Virus record (IMG/VR): IMGVR_UViG_3300000117_000129
Location: 1-21,154 of that record
Reading direction: 5' to 3' (one strand)
Length of the DNA: 21,154 nt
Origin: a virus
Shown one piece after another: positions 1-7,456 of the stretch. The first letter of the stretch is position 1; each line of letters begins with the position of its first letter. The notes below the pieces were generated by a model, which saw nothing but the letters and a program-made list of their open reading frames with translations, was not told the origin of the DNA and made no database searches. The position numbers and the translations under genes are program-made.

Positions 1-3
1 GGC

Positions 4-276
4 ATGAAGGTGGCAGCAGTGAGTTTGTTGTGTCAGGACCATCGTGTCTGGACATCAATGAAAAATGCAGGGACCCCGTGCCCTGTAAACGGATTTATCG
101 GTGCTGAAGCTGCAGCTTATTGGGAAGAAAATCCTGAAAAAATTCCAGAGGGTTCTCCTTACAAAGAAGATTATTTGCAAATAAAAAAAGATGAAACAAA
201 GGAGTTTAGTGATGCTAACCAGATTGCTCTTTTTAAAGCTATGTTTATTCTTACTACTGGTCTCCTCTTATTCTAA
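4..276 (+). CDS. Unknown small protein, possibly 5'-truncated by the window edge
   Basis: An open frame runs from the left edge; the first ATG visible is at position 4, and the codon before it is also open, so the true start may lie outside the window. The visible product is 90 residues with two Cys in the first part (LLCQDH, TPCPV), then a WEENPEKIPEG stretch and an acidic/lysine segment. The last 65 bases overlap the signal-peptide region of the next gene in another frame. I do not recognise a family. The overlap makes the C-terminal 20 residues the least certain part, but the stop at 274-276 is the only one available in this frame. Confidence 0.5.
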   Translation: MKVAAVSLLCQDHRVWTSMKNAGTPCPVNGFIGAEAAAYWEENPEKIPEGSPYKEDYLQIKKDETKEFSDANQIALFKAMFILTTGLLLF

Positions 277-1984
277 AGCAGACTGTTTACCTGACGCAAC
301 AGGTAAAAATTTTTTAGGTCTTTGTACACCTGGCGTAACAACCACTGAAGATACACAAATTGACATTACTGAAGAAGACTTAGGTACAGAAATTGTTACA
401 ACAACCACAACTACTGTCACAAACACTGAAGTAACTGTCACTAATCCAGACTCTGGAGACCTTTTAGACGGCACTAATGGTTATGTTTCTTCAGGAAACG
501 AAGGAGACATGGATATTGATTGGGGTGGCCAAGGTCCTGCTAGTATGCCTACAGGTAATGGTTGTTATGGATTAGGAACAGATAAATGTGCAGCTATTAC
601 AGGATCAGGTAATACTACTTCGACAATGGGAGTTCCAGGAATGGGGACCACGTTTATACAAACAGTTGATTTCTCTGAACTCAATATTAGTAATGGTGGT
701 GAAGTAACTTATTCTATTGAGGTAGATAAACAAGATGATCAAGATCGAATATACATGCACGTTACAGGACTTAACGGAAATAGTCAGGTCTTTTCAGGCA
801 CTGACATCTTGTCTGAGTCTGGAGTATCAACAGGCTACCAATCTTATAACGGGTCTTTCGATTTCAGTGGTGTATTAAATAGAGTTACCATTGAAGTAGG
901 TGGTAGAGATATCAATCTTGCCGTAGGCCCAGTCTTTGATGATGTGAGTGTCAACGTATTTTATAATGTAATTAACACAATTATTACTCAACAAATAACT
1001 ACAATAGAAGAAATTTATTATCTCAATCTTTTAGATACAGAGATAAACTTTGCAGAAGAAGTCTTTGAATTTAATGACATATCTACCAACGATATTGGTG
1101 AGATAGAGTTTATGCCTTTTGAACCTGAGTATGAAGAAGTGACTTATGAATCTGTTGAAATGGAAATGCAGGAATTAGAAACGGACTTTGATTATGTAGA
1201 GGTATCTTATGATGTAACTTACGACGCACCTGTCACAATGGATCTATTACCACCACCTGAAATGAATATGGATTTTGAAATGCCAATTAATATTGAAACT
1301 GTATCTATAGAGATTGAAATGGAAATGAATTTAGAACTACCTTCACTAGAAGATATGCCCCCTCCTCCTGATATGATGGCCTCAGTAGAAGAGATAGCAC
1401 CACCGATGGAGATGGAGGACGTGCCTCCGCCTATGGAAACAGAACCTGAAGTAGAGATTGAAGTAGAACCTGTTGAAACAGAAGTAGAGGAAACAAAACC
1501 TCAAATGGAAGAAGTTCAAGAAGAACCTGAGATGACTGAACCTGAGCCTGAAGAAGCTCCTGAAGAGGTAGAAGAAGTTGAAGAGACAAAAGAACCTGAA
1601 GAAGAAGCACCTGAAGAAGTGAAAGAGGTAGAAGAAGAGACTAAAGAAGAACCTAAAAAAGAAGAAAAAAAAGAAGAGCCAAAGAAAGAACCTAAAAAAC
1701 AACCTTCAGCTAAAGAAAAAGCTGCAAGTAAAATAGTCAAAAAGATTGATGATAAAGCTAGATATGATGATGCAGCTCAAACAAAAACGTTGATTGTTAT
1801 GCAAATTCTTGGTAATACAAAATCATTCTTTGATACACAAAAGCTAATGCCTGACTTAGAAGCATTCTTTACTAATGAAACCATTCCTGATAATATTATA
1901 CCTACTAATAATATTGGACAATATTTAATGTTTGGAGGAAGCGACAGTCTTATGGATAAAATGATAGACAGTCAGTATAAATAA
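212..1984 (+). CDS. Exported protein with Glu/Pro/Lys-rich linker (late-region protein)
   Basis: A 590-residue product of unknown function. An upstream ATG at 191 is in frame, but AAAGGAG at 198-204 sits 7 bases before the ATG at 212, so 212 is chosen. The protein then begins directly with a clean signal peptide (MLTRLLFLKLCLFLLLVSS, likely cleaved near SKA-D). Next comes a Thr/Asn/Gly-rich beta-type region (residues about 20-260). From about 290 to 510 it is very acidic and low-complexity, with PPP(E/D)M repeats followed by long runs of EEV, EEP and KKEEPKK that recall TonB-type extended linkers. A folded-looking C-terminal domain of about 80 residues (KTLIVMQILGNTKSFFDTQ ... QYLMFGGSDSLMDK) closes it. 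A signal peptide is unusual for a virion protein. It may be a late exported or tail-associated protein; the function is unresolved. Confidence 0.8.
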   Translation: MLTRLLFLKLCLFLLLVSSYSKADCLPDATGKNFLGLCTPGVTTTEDTQIDITEEDLGTEIVTTTTTTVTNTEVTVTNPDSGDLLDGTNGYVSSGNEGDMDIDWGGQGPASMPTGNGCYGLGTDKCAAITGSGNTTSTMGVPGMGTTFIQTVDFSELNISNGGEVTYSIEVDKQDDQDRIYMHVTGLNGNSQVFSGTDILSESGVSTGYQSYNGSFDFSGVLNRVTIEVGGRDINLAVGPVFDDVSVNVFYNVINTIITQQITTIEEIYYLNLLDTEINFAEEVFEFNDISTNDIGEIEFMPFEPEYEEVTYESVEMEMQELETDFDYVEVSYDVTYDAPVTMDLLPPPEMNMDFEMPINIETVSIEIEMEMNLELPSLEDMPPPPDMMASVEEIAPPMEMEDVPPPMETEPEVEIEVEPVETEVEETKPQMEEVQEEPEMTEPEPEEAPEEVEEVEETKEPEEEAPEEVKEVEEETKEEPKKEEKKEEPKKEPKKQPSAKEKAASKIVKKIDDKARYDDAAQTKTLIVMQILGNTKSFFDTQKLMPDLEAFFTNETIPDNIIPTNNIGQYLMFGGSDSLMDKMIDSQYK

Positions 1985-2139
1985 TGAAAAAAGACCTAAC
2001 AAAAAAACAAAAAGATACGATGGCTAAACACAAGGTACATCATACAGCTAAACACATGAAAGTTATGAAAGATGCAATGTTAAAAGGTAAAACTTTTACA
2101 GCTGCACATAAAATAGCTATGAAAAAGGTAGGAAAATAA
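1984..2139 (+). CDS. 51-residue Lys/His-rich protein
   Basis: The start codon overlaps the previous stop (TAATG at 1982-1986), which implies translational coupling. The product is 51 residues, strongly basic and rich in Lys, His and Met, with KKDLTKKQKDTMAKHKVHH at the N-terminus and a repeated AxHKxAMKKVGK-type end. It has no Cys and no membrane segment. I recall similar His/Lys/Met-rich peptides next to late genes of marine phages, but know of no demonstrated function. A nucleic-acid-binding or packaging-accessory role would fit the charge but is only a guess. The gene is short, but its tight fit between two genes supports it. Confidence 0.7.
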   Translation: MKKDLTKKQKDTMAKHKVHHTAKHMKVMKDAMLKGKTFTAAHKIAMKKVGK

Positions 2140-2140
2140 T

Positions 2141-2653
2141 ATGGAAGCTGAGTTCGGTGGCGTAAAATTTAAAGGTGGAAAGATCTTTGGATTACTTGTT
2201 GCACTGTCAACATTGATTGGTGGATTATACGGTGCCTTCGTTGCATATAAAGATTACACTGATTTTAAGGAAGTAGTTTCTGCGTATGTGGCCCCCGATC
2301 TAAGCGGATTTGATAAAAAATTAGCAGTAACAGAAGAGAAGATGAACAAAGAAGTTGCTGTTCTACAAACTGAAGTAGAAATGATTATGCAAGAAATGAC
2401 CATGCTACTTGGTGAAGTTTCACTAATATCAGATGTGGCCAATGAATTAAAAAATGATCTACGAACAGATTTACGTAGAGTAGAAAAAATTATTGAAGAT
2501 GTAGAACAACAAGTAAAGCAAGACTCTCGTGAAAATTCATCTGATATAAAACATGCTATACAAGAAATTGAAGATGATATGACAGCGCTAGAGGAAAAGA
2601 TAACTGATGTTATACAAAAGACTTTAGCTAATCCTCTATCACAAATGAAATAA
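2141..2653 (+). CDS. Single-pass membrane coiled-coil protein
   Basis: A 170-residue product that starts one base after the previous stop, with AGGAAAA upstream. The N-terminus is short and ends in a membrane segment (residues about 14-36, IFGLLVALSTLIGGLYGAFVA). A long heptad-rich, charged region follows (about 55-165), with LQTEVEMIMQEM and VEQQVKQ heptads. This layout (cytoplasmic N-terminus, one membrane span, long coiled coil) matches inner-membrane spanins and some membrane-anchored tail or lysis proteins, and the late-gene position fits. There is no sequence motif that settles it, and no outer-membrane lipoprotein partner is visible next door. The stop TAA (2651-2653) abuts the stop of the convergent helicase gene. 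Confidence 0.75.
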   Translation: MEAEFGGVKFKGGKIFGLLVALSTLIGGLYGAFVAYKDYTDFKEVVSAYVAPDLSGFDKKLAVTEEKMNKEVAVLQTEVEMIMQEMTMLLGEVSLISDVANELKNDLRTDLRRVEKIIEDVEQQVKQDSRENSSDIKHAIQEIEDDMTALEEKITDVIQKTLANPLSQMK

Positions 2654-4099
2654 TTATACCAACCAACTTTTAAGATCTTCACCTAAAACCTCTGTAGCAA
2701 TATCAATTTTGCTACGCAAAGCTTTAACTATTCTTTCATCCACTGTCTTATCAGCAATAAGATCTACATAAGTAACTTTATGTTTTTGTCCAATACGATG
2801 TGCTCTGTCTTCAGATTGTAATCTAATTTCTAAATCATAGTTGTTGCTGTAGTAAACCACAGTATGACTAGCAGTAAGAGTAAGACCATAACCTCCTGTC
2901 TTTGGATTAGCAACCAGGTAAGTAAGGTTATTTTCTTTATTTTGAAAGTTAGATATAATCTGATCCCTCTGGTCCACAGGCGTATCGCCATAAAAGCTAG
3001 CGACATATTCTTTTCCATATTTTGTTTCCAGGGCTTTGGTAATTGATTGTATGTCGTATCTATAATTAGCCCAAATAATAACTTTACCATCTGTTTCCTC
3101 CAATAGGTTTAGTAATTCTTTTACACGATTACTTTTTATTTCTTGCACTGTGCCATCATCTGTTGTGACATGACCACAAGTTATTTGATGCAATCTCATC
3201 ATTTGAGTCAATGCTGAAAAAGCTGTCATTGTTTTATCCTCTAACTCTGCAACTGCAAATTGTTTCATTTCATTGTAGGCTTTAACTTGTTCAGAAGTAA
3301 GCTCTACACTTCTCTTCATGTATATTTTCTCAGGAAGATCTAAACACTCTTCTTTTAAAATACGTGATGAAAAGGATTCTAGCTTACCATTCAACTCATC
3401 TAGCCTTACATACTTTATAATATGATTATAGCTATGAGCACCGCCTGCAGCATTTCTTTGAGACATCAAAGCGTATCTAGATTTAAATGCCCAGAAAGAA
3501 CTGTATCCAAGTAAACTCTCATCTAAAAAACCACATTGAGTATACAAATCTAAGGGTGATTTAGTAACAGGAGAACCTGTTAAAATTCTTCTATATCTAG
3601 CAAACTTACCTAGCTTGATTGCACTTTTGGTTCTAGTAGCGGTAGGTGACTTGATTGTAGTTGACTCATCAATTGCCATTAAAGTTGAATGTGATTTTAG
3701 AAACTCTAACGCAGCTGTGTATCCTTTTGTAGTACTAAGAGCTTCTACATTTACTAAAAATATTGTTAAGTTTTCACTAAAAACTTTTAAACCTTCAAAT
3801 TCTTCTTTTTGTTTTTTATTTGGTGAAGGTGTCCAACAAACAATATTTGATTTTATTCTATCAGGTAAATGTTTAGGGAACTCTTGGTTCATCCAGTTTC
3901 TATAAACACCTTTTGGTGCAACTATAAGAACGCCATTAATTTTTCTTTTTTCATGAAGAATGGCTAAGTTGTCTATCAATACTTTTGATTTACCTGTTCC
4001 CATCTCCATAAAAAATGCATAGGAAACACGATCCCAGGACTTTTCTAATACTGATTGTTGATGTAAAAAAGGTTTTGTTTTGTAAGTATAATCTTGCAT
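2654..4099 (-). CDS. SNF2-like SF2 DNA helicase/translocase
   Basis: A 481-residue SF2 ATPase. An in-frame ATG exists at 4141, but AAGGAG (complement of 4109-4114) lies 9 bases before the ATG at 4099, so 4099 is used. Motif I is MGTGKS (residues 33-38). Motif II is the variant AIDES rather than DEAH. Motif III is LTGSP. The C-terminal lobe has the SNF2-type signature NYDLEIRLQSEDRAHRIGQ, with the arginine finger in motif VI. Length and domain order match compact phage SNF2-like helicases that accompany PolA-type replication modules. It is alone on the minus strand between plus-strand genes and has its own promoter (4155-4127). It probably remodels DNA during replication or recombination; the exact substrate is unknown. 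Confidence 0.93.
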   Translation of the reverse strand: MQDYTYKTKPFLHQQSVLEKSWDRVSYAFFMEMGTGKSKVLIDNLAILHEKRKINGVLIVAPKGVYRNWMNQEFPKHLPDRIKSNIVCWTPSPNKKQKEEFEGLKVFSENLTIFLVNVEALSTTKGYTAALEFLKSHSTLMAIDESTTIKSPTATRTKSAIKLGKFARYRRILTGSPVTKSPLDLYTQCGFLDESLLGYSSFWAFKSRYALMSQRNAAGGAHSYNHIIKYVRLDELNGKLESFSSRILKEECLDLPEKIYMKRSVELTSEQVKAYNEMKQFAVAELEDKTMTAFSALTQMMRLHQITCGHVTTDDGTVQEIKSNRVKELLNLLEETDGKVIIWANYRYDIQSITKALETKYGKEYVASFYGDTPVDQRDQIISNFQNKENNLTYLVANPKTGGYGLTLTASHTVVYYSNNYDLEIRLQSEDRAHRIGQKHKVTYVDLIADKTVDERIVKALRSKIDIATEVLGEDLKSWLV

Positions 4100-4126
4100 T
4101 TCTATATTCTCCTTATTTCTCCCATA

Positions 4127-4155
4127 AATATATACTTGCAAAAAAAATAAATCAA
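4127..4155 (-). promoter_or_regulatory. Sigma70-type promoter for the SNF2-like helicase
   Basis: On the minus strand, TTGATT (4155-4150), a 17-base spacer and TATATT (4132-4127) precede the gene by about 30 bases. The -10 box is followed by TATGGG, the same GGG-type discriminator seen after the promoters near 11307, 18181 and 18669. Confidence 0.55.
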
Positions 4156-4164
4156 GTGTATTGT
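4136..4164 (+). promoter_or_regulatory. Divergent sigma70-like promoter for the replication genes
   Basis: TTGCAA (4136-4141), 17 bases, then TATTGT (4159-4164) lies about 18 bases before the ATG at 4182. It overlaps the minus-strand promoter, so the two could compete. Both boxes are imperfect. Confidence 0.4.
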
Positions 4165-4181
4165 GAAAAAAGAAAATTAGA

Positions 4182-4520
4182 ATGACAGTTTACGTAATTC
4201 AAGAAATGCCATACAAGGATGTCCTCAGTGCTGAGGAATATGGTAATTTAAAATCAGTAATAGAACCTGGTTTACAATTAATTTTAAGTCCTGATCCCAT
4301 CACAAATAAAATAAAAAAAGTTTTAAAAGACTTTAATGATGATGATTATTTATTATTAATTGGTGATCCAAGCATAATAGGTATTGCATGTGCTGTAGCT
4401 TCTGATATAAATATGGGACGCTTCAAAGTTTTGAAGTGGGATAGGAGAAGAGAAAAATATTTTCCTATAGAAATAAACACAAGGAGAAATGAGAATGAAC
4501 AAAACGGAAATCAACTTTGA
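4182..4520 (+). CDS. Conserved small phage protein, unknown function
   Basis: A 112-residue product at the head of the replication genes. It contains a hydrophobic core (LKDFNDDDYLLLIGDPSII, residues about 49-67) followed by GIACAVASDINMGRFKVLKWDRR. The DDYLLLxGDP and GRFKVLKWD segments are of a type I recall from many uncultured marine phages in the same position, where they carry no known function. No catalytic motif is visible. The last 26 bases overlap the next gene. The upstream SD is weak (TTAGAATG), and the promoter at 4136-4164 lies just in front, so the leader would be short. Confidence 0.8.
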   Translation: MTVYVIQEMPYKDVLSAEEYGNLKSVIEPGLQLILSPDPITNKIKKVLKDFNDDDYLLLIGDPSIIGIACAVASDINMGRFKVLKWDRRREKYFPIEINTRRNENEQNGNQL

Positions 4521-5055
4521 AGATGACGTCTTTGCAGATGTCGATGATACTTCATTAAAAGCTTTAGCAGATAAATGTAAGCAACTTGAATTTGCAGAAC
4601 AAGAAGTTGCTGAACTTGAAAATTCATTAAAAGAAAAAAAAGAAGCTGCAAGAAAATTGTCTGAAGAAGACATTCCTCTTTTCTTAGCTGAAAAGGGTTT
4701 GTCTAGTATTACATTAGATAATGGAACTGAAGTAAAAATATCTGAAGAGATAAGACCTGGCGTAAAGGTTGCTGATAGACCTTTCTGCTATGCTTGGCTC
4801 AGGGACAACGGATATGGTGACATAATTAAAAACAATGTTTCAGTATCTTTTGGTATGGGTGAAGACTCACAGGCACTTAAATTAAAAGCAGCTATACAAG
4901 ATTTAGGAATGGCAGGCACAGAAAAAGAAGATGTGCACTATCAAACTATGAAAGCATTCGTAACTGAGCAACACAAAAAGGGCGTGTCTTTGCCAGACGA
5001 ATTTGGTGTGTACGTAGCCAATAAAACAAAACTCGTACAGAAACGAAAAATATAA
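4495..5055 (+). CDS. Coiled-coil phage protein upstream of the ssDNA-binding candidate
   Basis: A 186-residue product. AAGGAG at 4481-4486 is 8 bases from the ATG at 4495, which is preferred over the ATG at 4489. An acidic N-terminus (FEDDVFADVDD) is followed by a coiled coil (residues about 25-58: FAEQEVAELENSLKEKKEA). A compact domain follows with IPLFLAEKGLSSITLDNGTEVKI and then FCYAWLRDNGYGDIIKNNVSVSFG. Proteins with a coiled coil, then a short beta domain and then AWLRxNGxGDxIK are common beside ssDNA-binding and recombination genes in phages and are usually named only as DUFs. A recombination or replication accessory role is inferred from position alone. Confidence 0.8.
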   Translation: MNKTEINFEDDVFADVDDTSLKALADKCKQLEFAEQEVAELENSLKEKKEAARKLSEEDIPLFLAEKGLSSITLDNGTEVKISEEIRPGVKVADRPFCYAWLRDNGYGDIIKNNVSVSFGMGEDSQALKLKAAIQDLGMAGTEKEDVHYQTMKAFVTEQHKKGVSLPDEFGVYVANKTKLVQKRKI

Positions 5056-5068
5056 CAAGGAGTAACGA

Positions 5069-5866
5069 ATGACGCAAAACGCACAAACGAAACCTCAGCA
5101 ACAAGAAGTTGTTGAGAAAAAAACTGCTTCTATTGTAGAAGTAGGAGCCTTTGAAGCAGATGCTTCTTTAGGTCTTCAAGACTTACAACAAGACGATCTA
5201 GCAACACCAAGAATAAAAATTCTTATGAATGGTTCTGATGAACTTGAGGCAAATGAGAACCTCAAGATGGGACAAATTTATAACAATGTTACTGGTGATG
5301 CTTTTGATGGCAAAGAAGGTATCATAGTTGTGCCTTGTGCTTATCAAAGACAGTACGCAGAATGGCTTCCTACTAGAGGTAAAGGTAATCCACCTCAAGC
5401 CACATACGATGCTAACAGTGACATCTTGACTAAGACTACTAGAAATAAAGAGGATAATAAGGATTATCTAGAAAACGGTAACTATATTGAAGCAAATGCA
5501 AACCATTTTGTAATTGTATACGATTCAAAGACAGGCGTTGGCACTCCTGCTTTGATCACAATGAAATCTACTCAACTCAAGAAGAGTAGAAAATGGAACT
5601 CCATGATGCTTAATATTAGGATACCAGGATCTAATGGACCTTTTAATCCTCCTTCATTTAGCCATATGTACAAACTCAAAGTCAAAAAAGAAGACAATGA
5701 TAAAGGCAAATGGTTCGGTTGGGAGATTGAATTAGTTGGGCCTGTAACTAACATGGACTTGTATAATCAAGCAAAGCTTTTTCATTCAAGTATTAAATCA
5801 GGTGAGGTACAAGCAAAACCAGAACAGGACCAGGAATTATCTGGTACTAGTCAAACACCATTCTAA
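5069..5866 (+). CDS. Probable phage ssDNA-binding protein
   Basis: A 265-residue product with AAGGAG shortly before the ATG. The first 20 residues are Gln/Lys-rich and the last 25 are Glu/Gln/Ser-rich, ending SGTSQTPF. The middle (residues about 40-230) has the alternating beta pattern of an OB-like domain, including PRIKILMNGSDELE, GIIVVPCAYQRQYAEW, HFVIVYD and WFGWEIELVGPV. Such proteins in marine phages sit between the preceding coiled-coil gene and the primase and are annotated as putative ssDNA-binding. The C-terminal PF tip resembles the partner-recruiting tail of SSB, although it is less acidic. A strong terminator follows 9 bases after the stop. Confidence in a real gene is high; in the function, moderate. 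Confidence 0.75.
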   Translation: MTQNAQTKPQQQEVVEKKTASIVEVGAFEADASLGLQDLQQDDLATPRIKILMNGSDELEANENLKMGQIYNNVTGDAFDGKEGIIVVPCAYQRQYAEWLPTRGKGNPPQATYDANSDILTKTTRNKEDNKDYLENGNYIEANANHFVIVYDSKTGVGTPALITMKSTQLKKSRKWNSMMLNIRIPGSNGPFNPPSFSHMYKLKVKKEDNDKGKWFGWEIELVGPVTNMDLYNQAKLFHSSIKSGEVQAKPEQDQELSGTSQTPF

Positions 5867-5874
5867 TTTAATTA

Positions 5875-5896
5875 GGGGGCTAACGCCCCCTTTTTT
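5875..5896 (+). terminator. Intrinsic terminator
   Basis: GGGGGC (5875-5880), loop TAAC, GCCCCC (5885-5890), then six T. The 6-bp all-G/C stem in an AT-rich genome and the T-tract make this a strong terminator after the ssDNA-binding candidate and before the primase. Confidence 0.9.
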
Positions 5897-5911
5897 CTCA
5901 AGGGGTAGGAA

Positions 5912-7456
5912 ATGTTAGAATACGATATAGGTACGTTCAAAAGTATTTTCAGAGGCTTGGATAGAGCCTATGGACAATATCGTGTTGGTGAACAAAAAGA
6001 AAATGGTAAGCAAGGAGGTAAGGCTTACATAACTAAAGGTCAGATCACAGATCAAATGTGGCAAGATCATTTAGATGGTAAACAACCTAGCTTAGGTATC
6101 ATACCTATCATGGATGATTCTAAATGTTATTGGGGGTGTATTGATGTTGATATGTATCCTCTTAATCTCAAAGAACTTGTACAAAAAATTACTTCAAAAA
6201 AATTACCTCTCATAGTTTGTAGATCAAAATCAGGTGGAGCACATATATTTATATTTGTAAAAGAACCTGTAACTGCGCAGCTAATGAGAGAAAAACTATC
6301 TGATTTTGCAGCTTTTCTCGGCTTTGCAAACTGTGAAATATTTCCAAAACAAATAGAGATAAGAGCTGATCGTGGTGATACAGGTAACTTTCTGAACCTT
6401 CCTTATTTTGGTGGTAGTAATCCTGAGATAACAGAACGTTTTGCAATTACAAAAGAAGGTAAAGCTTATACTTTATTAGAATTTTTTAAGTTACATAATG
6501 ATCATGCTTTAACAGAGGCTGATTTAAAAAGAATTTCTGCAACTAAGAAAACAACCTCAGTAGGTTTTGATGGTCCTCCATGTCTAGAACATCTTATGAA
6601 TGAAAAAATACCTGAAGGTGGTAGAGATAATACTTTGTATCAGTATGCAGTATATGCCAAAAAGAAGTGGCCTGAAGAATGGCAAGATCAATTAGATGCT
6701 TTCAATCACAAGTTTATGGATCCTATTTTACCTTCTAAACAGGTATTAAAAACAATTAGTCAGCATGAAAAAAAGGATTATCAATTTAAATGTAAGGATC
6801 AGCCGATGTGTTCTGTTTGTAATGCATCTCTTTGTAAGGCTAGACAGTACGGTATTGGTAACGATTACAATCATACTGTAACAGATCTTACAAAATACGA
6901 GTCAGATGAATCTGTTTGGTTCTTAAATGTAGATGGACGTAGACTTTGTATTGGCACCGATGAATTCTTTGATCAAGCTAAGTTTAGAAAAGCGTGTATG
7001 AATACATTAAATGTGTTGCCTAATAAAATGGCAGCTCGTGATTGGGATGCTCGTATACAAAGTTTACTAGCAGTTGTAGAGGTTATAGAGATGCCTGAAG
7101 AGGTCACAAAAGTAGGCAGGTTCGATAATTATTTAGAATCTTTCTTGTCAGATCAAGGTGAAGCCATGACTATTGATGAGATATTAATTGATAAAGCATG
7201 GACACCTGAGGATGAAGAAGTAACTTATTTTAGATTAACTTCGTTAGAAAATTATTTAACAAAGAAAAGATTTAGTAATTTTAGTTCGACACAAATGTGT
7301 GCCAGGATTAGAGAACTTGATGGTGATTCTACAAAGAAAAAAATTAGAGGTAAGTTATATCATCTCTGGTATATACCAAATAAATTTAAGGAGTTAGATA
7401 AAAAAGATGCAACTGATTTACCTTTGCCTGATTTAGCATCTACTACACCTTTCTAA
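5912..7456 (+). CDS. Archaeo-eukaryotic-type primase (TOTE-like AEP) with Cys cluster
   Basis: A 514-residue protein. The N-terminal half has the AEP primase/polymerase signatures: YWGCIDVDMYP with metal-binding D78 and D80, SKSGGAHIFIFV with H111 in the nucleotide-binding motif, and then CEIFPKQ and GNFLNLPYFGG, the set typical of TOTE-type primase domains. A central Cys cluster (C294, C300, C303, C308; CKDQPMCSVCNASLC) probably binds zinc. The C-terminal 150 residues look helical and end STTPF. The gene starts 16 bases after a terminator, with AGGGGTAGGA in front, and its stop overlaps the helicase start (TAATG). It is likely the replicative primase, since no DnaG-type primase is present in the window. 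The TOTE link rests on motif recognition only. Confidence 0.85.
   Translation: MLEYDIGTFKSIFRGLDRAYGQYRVGEQKENGKQGGKAYITKGQITDQMWQDHLDGKQPSLGIIPIMDDSKCYWGCIDVDMYPLNLKELVQKITSKKLPLIVCRSKSGGAHIFIFVKEPVTAQLMREKLSDFAAFLGFANCEIFPKQIEIRADRGDTGNFLNLPYFGGSNPEITERFAITKEGKAYTLLEFFKLHNDHALTEADLKRISATKKTTSVGFDGPPCLEHLMNEKIPEGGRDNTLYQYAVYAKKKWPEEWQDQLDAFNHKFMDPILPSKQVLKTISQHEKKDYQFKCKDQPMCSVCNASLCKARQYGIGNDYNHTVTDLTKYESDESVWFLNVDGRRLCIGTDEFFDQAKFRKACMNTLNVLPNKMAARDWDARIQSLLAVVEVIEMPEEVTKVGRFDNYLESFLSDQGEAMTIDEILIDKAWTPEDEEVTYFRLTSLENYLTKKRFSNFSSTQMCARIRELDGDSTKKKIRGKLYHLWYIPNKFKELDKKDATDLPLPDLASTTPF

Noticed and set aside
1382-1740. Minus-strand frames rich in Phe/Leu and in Ser/Gly opposite the exported protein
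   Set aside because: They are the antisense of the GAA/GAG/AAA-rich linker; low-complexity mirror products with no initiation signal.
2254-2682. Minus-strand frame opposite the membrane coiled-coil gene
   Set aside because: It is the Ser/Ile-rich shadow of a charged coiled coil and overlaps the helicase stop without any start signal.
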